A DNA stretch of 64,000 nucleotides, taken from NCBI GenBank assembly GCA_008921705.1, contig VFFE01009068.1, positions 4,434,083-4,498,082 on the forward strand. The letters run 5' to 3'. This document shows, in pieces, positions 24,269 to 36,300 of the stretch (position 1 is its first letter; each line of letters starts with the position of its first letter). The DNA comes from Burhinus oedicnemus. Taxonomy: Eukaryota > Chordata > Aves > Charadriiformes > Burhinidae. The notes under the pieces are model-generated. The model was given only the letters and a program-made list of their open reading frames with translations. It searched no databases and was not told the DNA's origin. Position numbers and translations under genes: made by a program.

Positions 24269-27200
24269 AGTGTGTATGACAGACAGCGGAGTCTGAAGGC
24301 CAGCAGGTAGGGTGTGCTCTGGTGTAGGAAAAGAAGTCTAATTGCCACTGCCTCGGGCAGTAGCCTTTGCCAGGAGATTAGATTTTAGCAAGCTTCTCCC
24401 ATCAGATCAGCTAGCCCCCCTAAAGCTGGAGTGGGGAGAGTCTCAAACCCACTCCCTTCACAGCGTCCCAAAAGTCTCTGACCCTTTGCCATCACCTTTT
24501 AATAGTATTGGAGCACGTGACAGCACCAGGGTACTCCAGTGCTCCCGCAGTACAGCGACTTTCTCACTTGTTCACAGCTAGTTTCAGCGTCCCTACGCTA
24601 TGATGGGCAGCATGAGTACGCCCTGGCTCTTGCAGTTAGGATGGTTTCCAGACCCCCAAGCTGCAAAGGACATTTAGACTGTGCAGGATGCCAGCAGCTC
24701 AAAACCAGAATGATGAGAGAAGGAGGAAGTGCATCCATTCTGCACTGCAGGGTGAGACTTCAGCCGTGAGCATCAGATGCGGTGCACAAATACTTGCCAG
24801 CAGTAACGGCTAGCAGAACTTTCTTATGGTCCAAAAATCCTTCATGTGCTTTTCTAGAAAAGAAGAGCATTGAATTGCCTGTTCCCTTCCCCAAAACCTC
24901 AGCCTCTTTCCATTTCCACAAAACTCTGTAATTTTGTTCTGTAATCAGTACCAAACCCTGCAATGATGTACATTAATTGCAATGGCCAGAGGGAACAAAC
25001 GTGCATTAATAATACAATTTTATTTTCCGCAGACTAACCCCACAGATTATCTAGGGTCTTGTCACTTGAGACCGTTCAAATGCTCTACTTCAAGCATGTG
25101 CTTAAGTGGCTGCAAAAATGAATGCCTAAGCAGGCAGGGAAAACATCATACTATTGAAGTTTGTTTTTTAAAATTCTGTATCAAAGTCAGTAGGTTGTTA
25201 CATTTTTCCATGTTTCTGGAGTATTCACATATGAATCACATTCAGCAGTGAGGACGGCCTGACTAAAACTTTACTATCCATTTTTCCCCATGGATTATGT
25301 AGCCATATTTATGCCTTATGTGGATTTACTGAAAGAGCTCAGCTATTCCCTTGTGCCTCAGTGCAAAGTACAAGCCAATGTCATGGGCAGCCCAGACAAT
25401 CTAGCAGCTCAAATCCCATTCCCATATCCCTAACCCTCCTATTTTCAAATACATAGTGAAAAGATTAGCTGTGCAGATCAGGCTGATGCTATTTAAGCAC
25501 TGAGAGGCGTATGGGTTTTGCCATTAGCCAATTCCAAACGCACAAATGTGGTTTATTTCCATTTTAACATGTGGTTGGGTTGCCATATACAGAATGTAAA
25601 GCTGGAACAATGAACTTTTCAAAGTGCTTTAAAGCAACTGAAAACAAGTTGATAACATCAAGTGCTACAGGGAGCTTAGCCTCCTTCTCTTCACCAGATT
25701 GAACACATCCCATTGTTCAACAGGACACATTGCTACCGTCAAAAAGCTTTCAGTTAATGTTTTCAAACTCTTCCATTTCAGTCCAAAATCTACTGTGCCA
25801 TGTAAATTCCAAATCCTTACATGCAATTTGTCAGCAGACAATAGATCAAATAAGTTATTGAAATGGCTTCTGTGTCATCTGCATATTTTAAAGGTCACTT
25901 TGCTACTGATGAGAAGAGAACTGCAGGATTCACTCTCACAGAGAGAAGCTAATTGCTCAACATTTCATGTAAGTATACTCAGACTCTTCCAAGCTGTTCA
26001 TTACCATTTTTACTCTGACTGTAATGGAATTATTTAACATTTAAAACTATCAGACACACTCAATCACAAAGCTCTGCAGACATCACTACACTTAAAGCGC
26101 CACTTCTTCAAGTGCAGTAGACCAAATAGCGGTGTTCATTTCCCATTTTACATCAAGTCAGAAAAACGCCGTGACTATCACAGCACTTTTTGCATTTCCT
26201 AAGCCCATCGCAAATACCTACATGTCTATCATATGATATACCCTTTGTGATATTGACTTCCCCCGCCTTTTTCTGTCCGCCGCTCATAGCCTTGATGTCA
26301 GTTCATATCAATATATTACCTGCTTCTCTCTCTTGCCTTTGTTTGCTCGTTTCTTTAAGCCAAGCCCTGGCATCTGCGAGTCGCCTGTTTGACAACAGCG
26401 AGGTATTCAATGCTTCATTTACACCACATGAGGGTGTTTCAAGCTGCGTAGGATGCCAGAGTTAATTTGGAAGTCCTTCTGTTTGGAAAGGCCAAGCGGC
26501 ATTTTTTTCCACTGATTAAAAATTTTACCCGGGCAACCTGGTACAGGAGAGTTTGAAAGGAAAGCGATGAAACATCGGATACTAGAAAAGAGATGGAAGA
26601 GTTTTAAAGACATAATCTGATGTTCCCTGAAATCGAATAATCTTTTCTGTGGACTTCCCTGAGCTTTGTCTTGTCCTTAAGGAATCATTTTAAATATAAT
26701 ATGATTTCATATTATTTCCATTAAAATCTCCTTAGACAGGATTAAGTAATCATTATCCCCCTGCAGAGCTTTTTAGAAGCTTTCCATTGGCTTATTGCTC
26801 AAAGTTAATTGCAGAATCGGGAAGAATTACCTACTAGCATGAACAACAAATAAAACAAAATTTATCCTTCATGTACTGCTTCTTCTGGAGTTTAAGTGTA
26901 CACAGATCTTTCTAATGTTTGCCTGCTCTGATAAGTGATGGCTTTAAATCCAGCAAAGACTACATAAGGTAACTAATACCCCGTTCTGTATAGCAGGTGT
27001 AATTTCTGTACACAGCTTTTTAAAACACACACATACATGAAAATGAAGCCAGAGCACTTCACAAGGCTTTAAACACAGCTGCAACGAGGAGAACATCTCC
27101 CTGAAAGGGAAGACTCTGTGGGACCGTGTTAAGATGGGCTGTTTCCCCAGGAAATCCCAAGCGGCAAAGCCGATTATCGGCAACTCTTGACTAGCGAGTC

Positions 27201-28239
27201 CAGCTCTGGGATGGCCAGGCAGCCTGTGCTCTCTCTCCCACAGCCTGCTCCCAGGCACTGCCACGCTACCGCCTGCATCGCAATGACTCGAGCACACCGT
27301 GCAAACTACAGGGGTGCTTCTTAAATAAACAAGCCAAGCTTAATTAATTTGCAGGACCAAAAGGTGCCTTGTAAGAAAAGCCACGGCAATGCTGTTTAAA
27401 AAAGACGCGTGATTCAGAGTGAGGCAAAAGGTAATTCGGGAGGATTAGGGCTTAGTGGGATGGCTGTCAGGCATGGCAGGACCAGGGCATCCTCTAAGGT
27501 CACAGCTGTCCCCTCCGCTGTCAGAGGCTGGGGCCGCCCGCCTGCCCCACGCACCCCACGGGCTCGGGGATGGCAGCCCTTCCCCTGACCCCCGTCGGTG
27601 GGGCCCAGCACCGCCGGGACACAACCCGTGGGAATACAGACTGCCGAGCGCTGGGAAAAGTCACTCACTCTACTGAAGTCTCCCGGCCCTGCCAGTGACC
27701 TCACAAGGCACGTTAGTAACTGAAAACAAATATTGAAAACAAATTTCTTGCTTTTATCCTTCCCCCCCGCAACATTTGCTGTGTCCTCAGAAGCAGATGA
27801 AAACCACTTGTACATAAAACCACCTTGCTGCTTAGCTTGCCAGTGTGTTGCTTTTACAGCCGCATAGTGCAAATATTAAAGACCATATACAGCAGACCCA
27901 GCTAGTTGCACAGTATTACATTTGTGTTACAGGTGACCCCAGATTCTGACTTGGGTCTGCTTTACAGGTTTCATTGTGTCGTGGATTTCCATTTAGCAAT
28001 GTAACGCTCAAGCCTCTTTTAAAAAATCTTTTCTGCACCCACGCAGCTAGCTTTGAACACCTTACTCTTACAGCAAAGCTTTTATCGGACCCTCCCAGAG
28101 CCATCTCCAAGCACCTGATAATTTAAATTTTAACCTGGGCCAGACTGACAGAACCCAAGTCCAAGCTGAACGATTTAAACCCACGCGCTGGGGCGGTTGG
28201 TGCCAAAAATAATGGCTTGAGAGGGTTTTGGAAAGAGGG

Positions 28240-28450
28240 GGGCTGGCCACCGCCCCCCCCCGCCTCCGCATCCTCCCGCTCGCCCCCGCATCCCCCCGCT
28301 CGCCCGGCAGCGCCGGAGGCGGGGGGGGCGGGACGGGACCGGTCCCCGCCGGCCGCGGTGCTGCGGCGCCACCTGCTGGTCGGCAGCGGGAGCGCGGCTG
28401 CGGCGCCCGCCGGGACTTCGTCGGCTGGGACGGGGTGTCTGAGGAAGAAC
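28240..28450. promoter_or_regulatory. Short intergenic GC-rich island
   Basis: About 200 bp of dense C/G runs and CpGs, isolated in AT-rich intergenic DNA roughly 2 kb downstream of the CD96 stop codon. No conserved open frame is visible. It contains the CTCF-like site at 28366-28380. It could be an insulator, an enhancer or the promoter of an unannotated transcript. Confidence 0.5.
28366..28380 (-). promoter_or_regulatory. CTCF-like binding motif
   Basis: GCGCCACCTGCTGGT reads on the minus strand as ACCAGCAGGTGGCGC, which fits the CTCF core CCANNAGRKGGCR at every constrained position I can recall. It lies in the GC-rich island between PLCXD2 and CD96. Occupancy is inferred. Confidence 0.65.
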
Positions 28451-28808
28451 TTCCCTGGAGAGGCTGGAGAACTTCACATTGGTGGTCCAGGTTTGCGGAA
28501 GCAGCAGCATCCTTGGGGGACGGATGGGTCAGGGACTGGGACAAAGCTGCCGGTAGCTCTCCTTGCGGTCCGGCTCCGTTAGCGGGTAGCGGTGGAAATC
28601 ACGCCAAGCCTCAGTGCTTCCCAAAGCGCCCTGCAAAAGCTCGGTGTCGGAGGGAATATCTCTGACCTGAAGACAACCGAGGGGATTAGAATATCCGAGA
28701 TGATAAAATAACCCCTCTTCGATAGATATGCTATGGCCAGTCATCCTCACCTAATGACAAGGAAGAAAGTCCTGGCTCTTCACGTCCCTTGGAATATGGC
28801 TATCCAGC

Positions 28809-28824
28809 TTTTTTTTTTTTTTTT
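28809..28824. repeat. Poly-T run (16 nt)
   Basis: A homopolymer of 16 T in intergenic DNA. No attached retroposon body is recognised. Confidence 0.9.
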
Positions 28825-30385
28825 CTAATTTCTTTTTTTGAGCACAAAAAGCTGCCTGCTTTTGCGGAGACTGATAATATGACAAAAGTTAAACTACTTT
28901 GCTTCTCCAAACCCATAGACAAGAAACACTCAAATTAATATTAAGGCTTCCATACATGTAAAGTCTGTATAGTCTTCTGTTCAACACAGATACTCCCTTA
29001 GTGATGGATTTAGAACTGCTTGTGCTATAAGGTAAATAATACAACAAAATACTTTAAAAAGGTCTGTCAGATCATTCTGTCATTCATTCATCTAAAGTCC
29101 TGGGAAATATAGTGCTCTGAACCCTGATACTCATCGACCAGTGTTTAGCAGTAAATAAAGCAAATCCCATTCTTAAATCAGAATACCAATTTTAAGCTTG
29201 ACATGATCGAGTTTTAGTTGATTTGCACTAATTACAGAAATACCATTGTGGTAACAATACATTTTCAAACAAGCTTGGAGGGACAGTTCCTTGGCCGGCT
29301 GAAGGTAACGTAAGACCACATTGCTGCCAAAAGCCGTGCTCCTGCTGCAGCTCTTGTGCCGTGCAGGAGTGACCACGCAGCCGCTGACCTGGCTGAGAAC
29401 TGTGCAGCAGGCTGAGCTGATCCCACCCTTGGCACGGGCATTTAGTCTTTAGTGTCAATGCAAGGAATTACGCAGTCCGCGCAGGATAGGGGTAAAACTG
29501 GATCGTCCCTTCCACAGGCTTAAACCACCTGGAAAACTACCCCTGAGGTCTTGTAAATTGTGAAGATAGCAAATGACAGAAGCTCATTAAAACCAAAGGA
29601 GAATAAAATTATTGTGTTCCTTTTTTTCTTCACATGCACCGTAAATATAATTTTCAAAAAGCGAACTCAAGAGTAATTATTGTTTCAAAGGCACAGCACT
29701 TCCAAAAGGACTGGCATTTTCCGTTATCTTTAGGATCCTTGTTCACTTCAGTCCTTAAGTCTCTGGTCCACAGGTGGCTTGTACATTAGCCCAAAGTTGA
29801 CTTGTTCTCGTGACTTTACCAACAGCAACTGAGTTTTCTTCACGAACACTTCCACCAGGCCTGTGCTGTGCCCTTTCTTCTCACCAACCCTTCCCCGCGA
29901 TCCTGTGCTGCAGCCCCGGTGACGACAGATGCAGGCTATTTTCTTTCCGTGTAATATGCTGATTATTTTTTGTTTGGTTTCACAGTGATAGGAAATTATA
30001 TATTAGGTCATATTAGTCAATATTTGTATAGTAAAAAATAATAATTGTAAGAACGGCTCATGTAGGTATCAAAAAGCTTGTGTTAAGCCATCGTTTCCCA
30101 TGTAATCGTGGTGTCCATATGGCAGAGCTGTCGTCTCTATACACTTAGTAAAACAAAAAGCTTCAACACTCTTCTGGCAGGCTGGTGGAGTGATGTGTTA
30201 ATCTGCTCCCATTAACGAGACAGCAAATTCCCAGTTGATCACCCAATTCAAATTAAGCACATGTAATCTCACGGTGACACTCACAACGGTGTTAACGTAT
30301 TGCATACACAGAGATAGACAGGATGACGTAAGTGTCCTCAGGAGTGCTCAGCTTCCAACATTAATGTCATTTAGGCGCTCTGAAT

Positions 30386-30391
30386 TTTAAT
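30386..30391 (-). terminator. Candidate CD96 polyadenylation signal
   Basis: TTTAAT on the plus strand is ATTAAA on the minus strand, 100 nt after the CD96 stop. It is the nearest variant signal I noticed. A more distal site remains possible. Confidence 0.3.
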
Positions 30392-30490
30392 ATGGGTCAT
30401 TAACACCAAATTTCTGTAATCACTGTTTTAAAGACAGAGCCTTTTAACCGTGTCAGTCTTCTGCGTTCTACACAAGGGGTGTAGGCGATG

Positions 30491-30599
30491 TTACAGGTTT
30501 TCCAGTTCATGGCAGGATGGGGGGGTCCCATCAGACTCCACCATGGAGGTGTACTTTATCGGAGGTGGTGGTGGCTTGAAAGATGGAGGTCTGTTCATA
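30491..30599 (-). CDS. CD96: CD96 coding exon 15 (cytoplasmic tail and stop)
   Basis: Residues 562-597, acceptor [24 protein letters not shown] is followed by TSMVESDG and the end HELENL. The proline-rich motif is conserved with mammals. Tyr578 is the only tyrosine in this exon. A C7 homopolymer lies within the codons for TPP; the frame after it still matches the mammalian end, so it looks intact. Confidence 0.96.
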
Positions 30600-33256
30600 C
30601 TGAAAGAGAAGCGAAAAAACATGCTATCACACAAAAGCCGTATAAAAGACTGTTGTAAAATGTTCACAGGAGGAGGTAGATGGACAGTAAATCATTACAA
30701 GAGCACCTGACATTTGCTCTTACATACTGTGACTTCCCTGTTCTACAGCTCCACCGTACCTCCTGGTACTTGTTGGGCTTTCTCAGCTCCCACCTCACAA
30801 TTTTACTTTATTTGTGCTTTAAAAGCACATGGTCCTGGTGGTTCCTGGTGAACCATTCAAAACCCTTCCAGAGCTCTTTTGCTCACACTGCTCCCTGAAG
30901 TTATATTTTAGGCTCATAACAGTTTTTTTGGCAATTTATAGGCCAAGATAAAGAGAAGTCCCATCCCAAATCAGTAACAAAAAATCAATCCCATTTTTAC
31001 CTTCGATATACCCAATTTGCAGTCATGTTTTTCTGGAACAACAAATGATTTCTTATCACCATGATTTTTCAAACATTTTAGTAACGTTCGTAAGATTAAA
31101 AATAATTGGCTCTTAGATACTTAGATACTACATCAGTAGATCTCCAAGTGCTTTAGTAGGGAATTAAACTTTGGTAATAAGTACAAACTGAATGCTTCTT
31201 TGACTGGGATTAAGTTTCAGGTAGCCTACTTTCACATATGCTATTCACAACTCAAATAGAGCTGCCCTAGAAGTACAATTTCATTAAAACATGTCCTCAA
31301 GTAACCATGCAAAGTGAGAGAGTAAAAGCAGCTGTCAGGGAGGCTAATAGAAGTGAGGGTCTCTGGGGAAAAAAATTGACTTGTATTCTTCCCTCACAGC
31401 CTGAAGCTGCACCACGGTTCTTTTTTTAAAGTTTATTTTATAGAGAACCCACAGAACAGATGAAAGGACTGAGAACACTCCACGTTTCATACCTCTGTAT
31501 GAAAAAACAGCATTCGTGATCCATGTACTTAAAGGTCTTGTGCGCTATGGGTAGTCTCAAATGAAAATGTGCAAATACAAACCACTGGGTTAGAGTTTGT
31601 GCTGTCCCCTGTGCCACCCCTCCCGCCCCTGCCGTTCCCCTCCTAGTACTTACATCTCTTTCTGGTACTGACACCATTTCCTGATGCCTAAAGCTATTAG
31701 AAAACTGCAGAAGAGGAGCAGGACGGCTACCACTGTTGGCCAGGGGAAGCGACTGGCTTTCGTGCTCTTCACGCCACCTGGAAGGGACACACGAGACAGA
31801 GGTCAGCCGAACATCCTCGGGGAGGAGGAAAATCCGTGCTTGCTGCCTGTGGCTCGCTGCTCCCCCCAGGCACGGTACTGGTGACAATGCAGCCCCAAAT
31901 CGATACCTGACTGCCAGGTTCCCAGGCTGAGGATCCCAAACTCTGAGCATTGCACCTGTAATTTGTGGACTTAATCCGCTTTTATTCTGACTGGGTTTGC
32001 GGGCTGATGTCAGCCACCCATCAGTTCACAGGACAAGATCATGCAGGCACAGCCTGGTAAGTGTTTCATCTGAAAACCATTGGTTTTCTCTGTTTCCCCA
32101 TGAGCTTCTCTGAGAATAGGAAGCATGTTGTGGTGCGGCCGGGCACAGCTTCCTGCCCCAGCCCTCCTACCCACCACCTTATTTTTCATGCCATTGACAC
32201 CAAACTCTGCCAAGACGTCTGGCCAAGGGCACAGCTGCCTTTTGTGGTGGCCTCTTGCTGGTGGCGAAGCATCCCTGCCTCGCCCCAGCTGCCTCTCCCC
32301 ACCACCGTGCTGGGATCCCCCCCTCCTGCACAGCCACCCTTGAGGGTGCTGGCAGCTGATAGAGGTGCCCTCGGGGTCCCAGCTGTGGGGAGGAAGGAGA
32401 GGAGGAGCACAGTCCTCCTCCAGCCGCCAGGAAGGGTGCAGCAGTAGGCTGGGTGCCAGAGACATCTGGAGCACAAGAGTCACTGGGCAATATCACCTCA
32501 GTGTCACCTCCCACTGTGCTGGCGTCACGACCCTTTGCGAGGTTGGTCATATTGGTACGTCACCCAGCCTGGGTCTTAGCCACAGTGGCAGCCAGCGTTG
32601 TAGCCACTGGTGGACTGCGTGGACGTGGTGGACTGGGCACCAAGTCCACCACGTCGCGTGAGCTGTGAGTGGCCCCTGGGGCACAAGAGTGTGACTAGCC
32701 AAATTTTGCTGCTGGAAGAAAACATGCCCTGGAGCGTTGCTTGCGGATGCAGGGAGAAGGCAGGAATGCCAAAAGCTCACGACAACCCACAGTGTGGGGA
32801 CACAGCAGGCATGACTCCTCTTTTCATCTCTTTTCCCTTTTTTGAACTCCCTTGGTCAAATGTACATGATGCTCCAGGTTTTGCACTTCTCTGTTTTTCT
32901 TGCTTACTGCAACGGCACACTGAAAGAAGAGGGTTTGTAGGATAATGTCTCACCAGTATTATTGAGCAGACTGCTGGTAGTAAAGAAATCTTTCCCTCTG
33001 GTAACTGAAATTGGCTGGTCTGTGATGCTGTAGGACAGGTTACCTAAAAAGATATGGGTACAGAACATTTTCAGTAACTTATTTGTTATTTTTTTTTTAA
33101 TGAAGGTTGTGCTTTGGAGCCACTGTTATTCACCCTGCTGAGGACTGGAAATCAAATTCCAAAATCAAGGTGTCAAAATTGACCTGTTAAGACAGATACA
33201 CTTTTGGCTACAACACAGTGTTAGACAAAAAATGTGCTTTTATCAAGTTAAAGAAA

Positions 33257-33332
<76 letters not shown>

Positions 33333-36300
33333 AAAGAAAGAGAAAGAAAGAACTATTAGAAAACACCTATTAAGATGTTCCAGCAAGCCAGCATTGAGCT
33401 GCACAGCAGTCTGGGACAATGATAAGCGTTTTACCTCTTTGATGGTAATGAAAAAGCTAAAGATATTAAGTAGCTTAGCAGCAACACAAAGAGTCTGCCT
33501 CTGCCGTGACTGAGTGAAACCTCAGTCTCCTCTGTCAAGTACTGTGTCTGAACCACAAAATCATCTTCTGTCTGTTTGTAGACAGATATTTTGCCTTTGC
33601 TAATACAGCTAAGCTACCTATGTTTAAGATCAGCGCTGCCTAAGGTTACATTCCTGTTTTTTCTAGCCATCTCCGTGTTCATATCTTCCGAAATAATAGC
33701 TAAAATATGCAACTAGACAATGGCACAGCGTCTCCAGAGCTGCCACGGCACTTACGATGCGCCAGGGTTGTATTCTCGGAGGAGCGTGTGGCATTCTTGA
33801 GGCTTTGCGGGGATTCGGTGGTGGAATTGTTCAAATCTGTACAAAAAGAAATAATATCCTTCAATTATCTTACAAGCCTGTATGTGACTGCTTTCTTAGG
33901 CTTAACTGTGGCTATTTTATACCCTTTGCTTTTCTCTGATGCAAACAATACATGAAACAACAGAGATACCTGTAAGTGTCTAGTATAATTGCTGATTTAT
34001 AAATCCAAGAAAAAAAATCCAGTGTTTAAATGATGTGAATTAGTAACGGGCAGAGCCAGGAAAATCTCTTTCTCATAAGATGCTGGTTCTGATTGAAATT
34101 GAGCACTCAAGCGTGTGTGTGTATGTGTATATATATAAATATATAACTGTATGTATTAAAAAGCCCTACCAAAATCGGTCCAATTTTAGGGCACTGTAAA
34201 AATTCACTGAGAGTTTTGGACATTAATTCAATTCAGTTCTTCTTTTCTCCTTGTTTATTAGGTGTTTAATTTTACGGGGATAAGCATGGTAGATCTGGCA
34301 TTTTTAAAAGTCGTATGAAAGAAAAAGGACATACACTTAGAGATCGCATAACACTGTGCTCTGTACAGCACGCCGAGAAGGACTATGTGTTATTATTTAC
34401 ATACTGCCTTGTGTTAGATCCTCAGAGGACTGAACTGATAACGATAATACCTGTTGTACGAGCCCGGTGGCCCTGGGAGGGCACAGGGAAACACACTGGT
34501 ACGTCTCGGCCAGCTGAGTGCTCTGAAATTGCCCTCAGCTACTGAGGGGACTGAGGACCCTTGAAGGCCATGCCCCAGCTGGTGGTCAGGCGGGCACGGC
34601 TGTAGGGATGCCCATGAGTGGTGCAACGCGCGGTACCTCCCGCAAACGGCAGCGTCATTCAACACGCTTTTAGCAAAAATTGCAGCCAGCAAGCTGTGCA
34701 AGAGCCGGGTCGTGAAGCATTGGAAGTCGTCACAAGGTTTTGGTCTGAATGCGTGGTTGTGAGTTACACTCGGGTAGGTAAGCACCGGAGTGCTGCCAAA
34801 AATATATTCAGAAAATGGAAAGCGGCTGCTACATTTGCACTTCAGCCAAAAGACGACTGCCATACAAATGCAAAAGCGCATTGACAGGTCCTGCCTGTTC
34901 TGAAAGCACAAAGACAAACCAAGACGTTAAAAAAGAAAGTCACTCTTGGCTTTCTGCTGCTGAGCAGAGATTTGTGAAAAAATGTCCACCCCTAGGTTTT
35001 TTTTATTGATTTATTGATCTTTAATGGGGCCGCCTTTCGATGTTCTATTAGCCAGCCTTTATTGTCCCACATTATCTCATGATTTCATTGCTGCTCTGTG
35101 ATTTTATTTAGCTTCTCCAGTAATTTATTTCATCTATAAACTACCCTCAGTACTCACTACATTTGCCTAGCAACTCTCTCAATTTTAATATTATTACATT
35201 AAATACGTCTAATAAAACCAGGATGCTTAAACGCTTTTTGTTCCTCTTTTGCTGCTGCAAATCCTTGACGGCTCAGAAGACTCAAGTCTTTATCTTCTAA
35301 CTCAGTGCAACTCACCAGGAGAATCGCTTCTGCGAAGTACTGAAAAGCCGGTACAGATTACAGCACCCGACTTTTGGTCTCTGCTTGGACACAACTTTTC
35401 CATGTTTAGTAACAATTTTTGCATGGCGATGTGATGACTATCAACTAGTAGCTGGAAATAAGCACCACAGAGCTAATGCTCTTGGCAAAGGCGTCACAAA
35501 CTGAGGACCACGTAGAGCTGAGTACCTGCTGCTGTACTTTTTGCAAGGTACTCCAGATCACTGTAGATTTGCAACCCAACACTTGCTAAGCTGGTACCAC
35601 ATTTGCACTTAGCAACACCTGTATTTAGCTACATAACTCCCCTGCTACAGCCCTATGAAGGAAAGAAGATGCATCATCTACTCACGTGCTGTTGTCAAAC
35701 TCTCATTGAATGCTGTGGTGCTGGTATAACTTTTTGTCTCTGTGGTAGAAATCAGCGCTTCTGTTGAAAAACACACAAGCTCGTAAAAATTGGTGTAGAT
35801 CACCCCATCACTTGTTCTTCATTTTTCCCTCTTTCTTCCCTGTTTCCTGACTGAAGAGGTCAAAGAGTTGTAACCTACTACCTGAGATGCTGGCTTCCCT
35901 CAGACAAGCACCACAAAATTCTGTGTCTGGTTTTAAAGCCTGTCACAAGCTAGAAACTCAAGAGGAGTTTGGGGAGATGGATGAATAAACTTTGAGAAAA
36001 CATATGGGACATTTAAGCACGTATTTTTGGATTTCAGCTGACTTTCAGATGCAACTCAGTAGTTCTGAATTCACTGGCTTGTTTCGAACTGAAGCCAATA
36101 GAGAGCAATAAACAATGTACATAAATCAGAATTTAGACAGGGTTTCACCAGCTCCAATGAGACAAAACTGTTTTCCCAACTAGCAAAGAGAAGTTTTGAA
36201 GAAGTTAGTGTACAGGAGTCACACCTGTGATGCCTGGTGCCAAATACCAACTTATTTAAAATTTTCCTTTAATCTTTTTTTGAAGTGCTAGGTATTCTAG

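Larger units (their letters stand above)
21991..30365. other. Intergenic region between PLCXD2 and CD96
   Basis: Between the CpG island and the CD96 3' end. It contains a CR1 split by a solo LTR (23300-24268), a GC-rich patch with a CTCF-like motif (28240-28450) and a T16 run (28809-28824). The rest is AT-rich sequence with no convincing gene. Mammals have ZBED2 in this neighbourhood; no such open frame is visible. Confidence 0.75.

Noticed and set aside
28068..28665. Open frames of 110-158 codons in the intergenic GC-rich patch
   Set aside because: Pro/Gly/Arg/Ala low-complexity translation from a GC-rich patch. The regulatory reading (CTCF-like site) explains the sequence better.
32010..32550. 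Several overlapping frames of 96-157 codons on both strands inside a CD96 intron
   Set aside because: No homology or motif. They arise from locally higher GC content, and the CD96 exons on either side already join in phase without them.
33232..33513. 93-codon plus-strand frame with Lys-Glu-Arg-Lys repeats
   Set aside because: It is only a translation of the (GAAA)n microsatellite.
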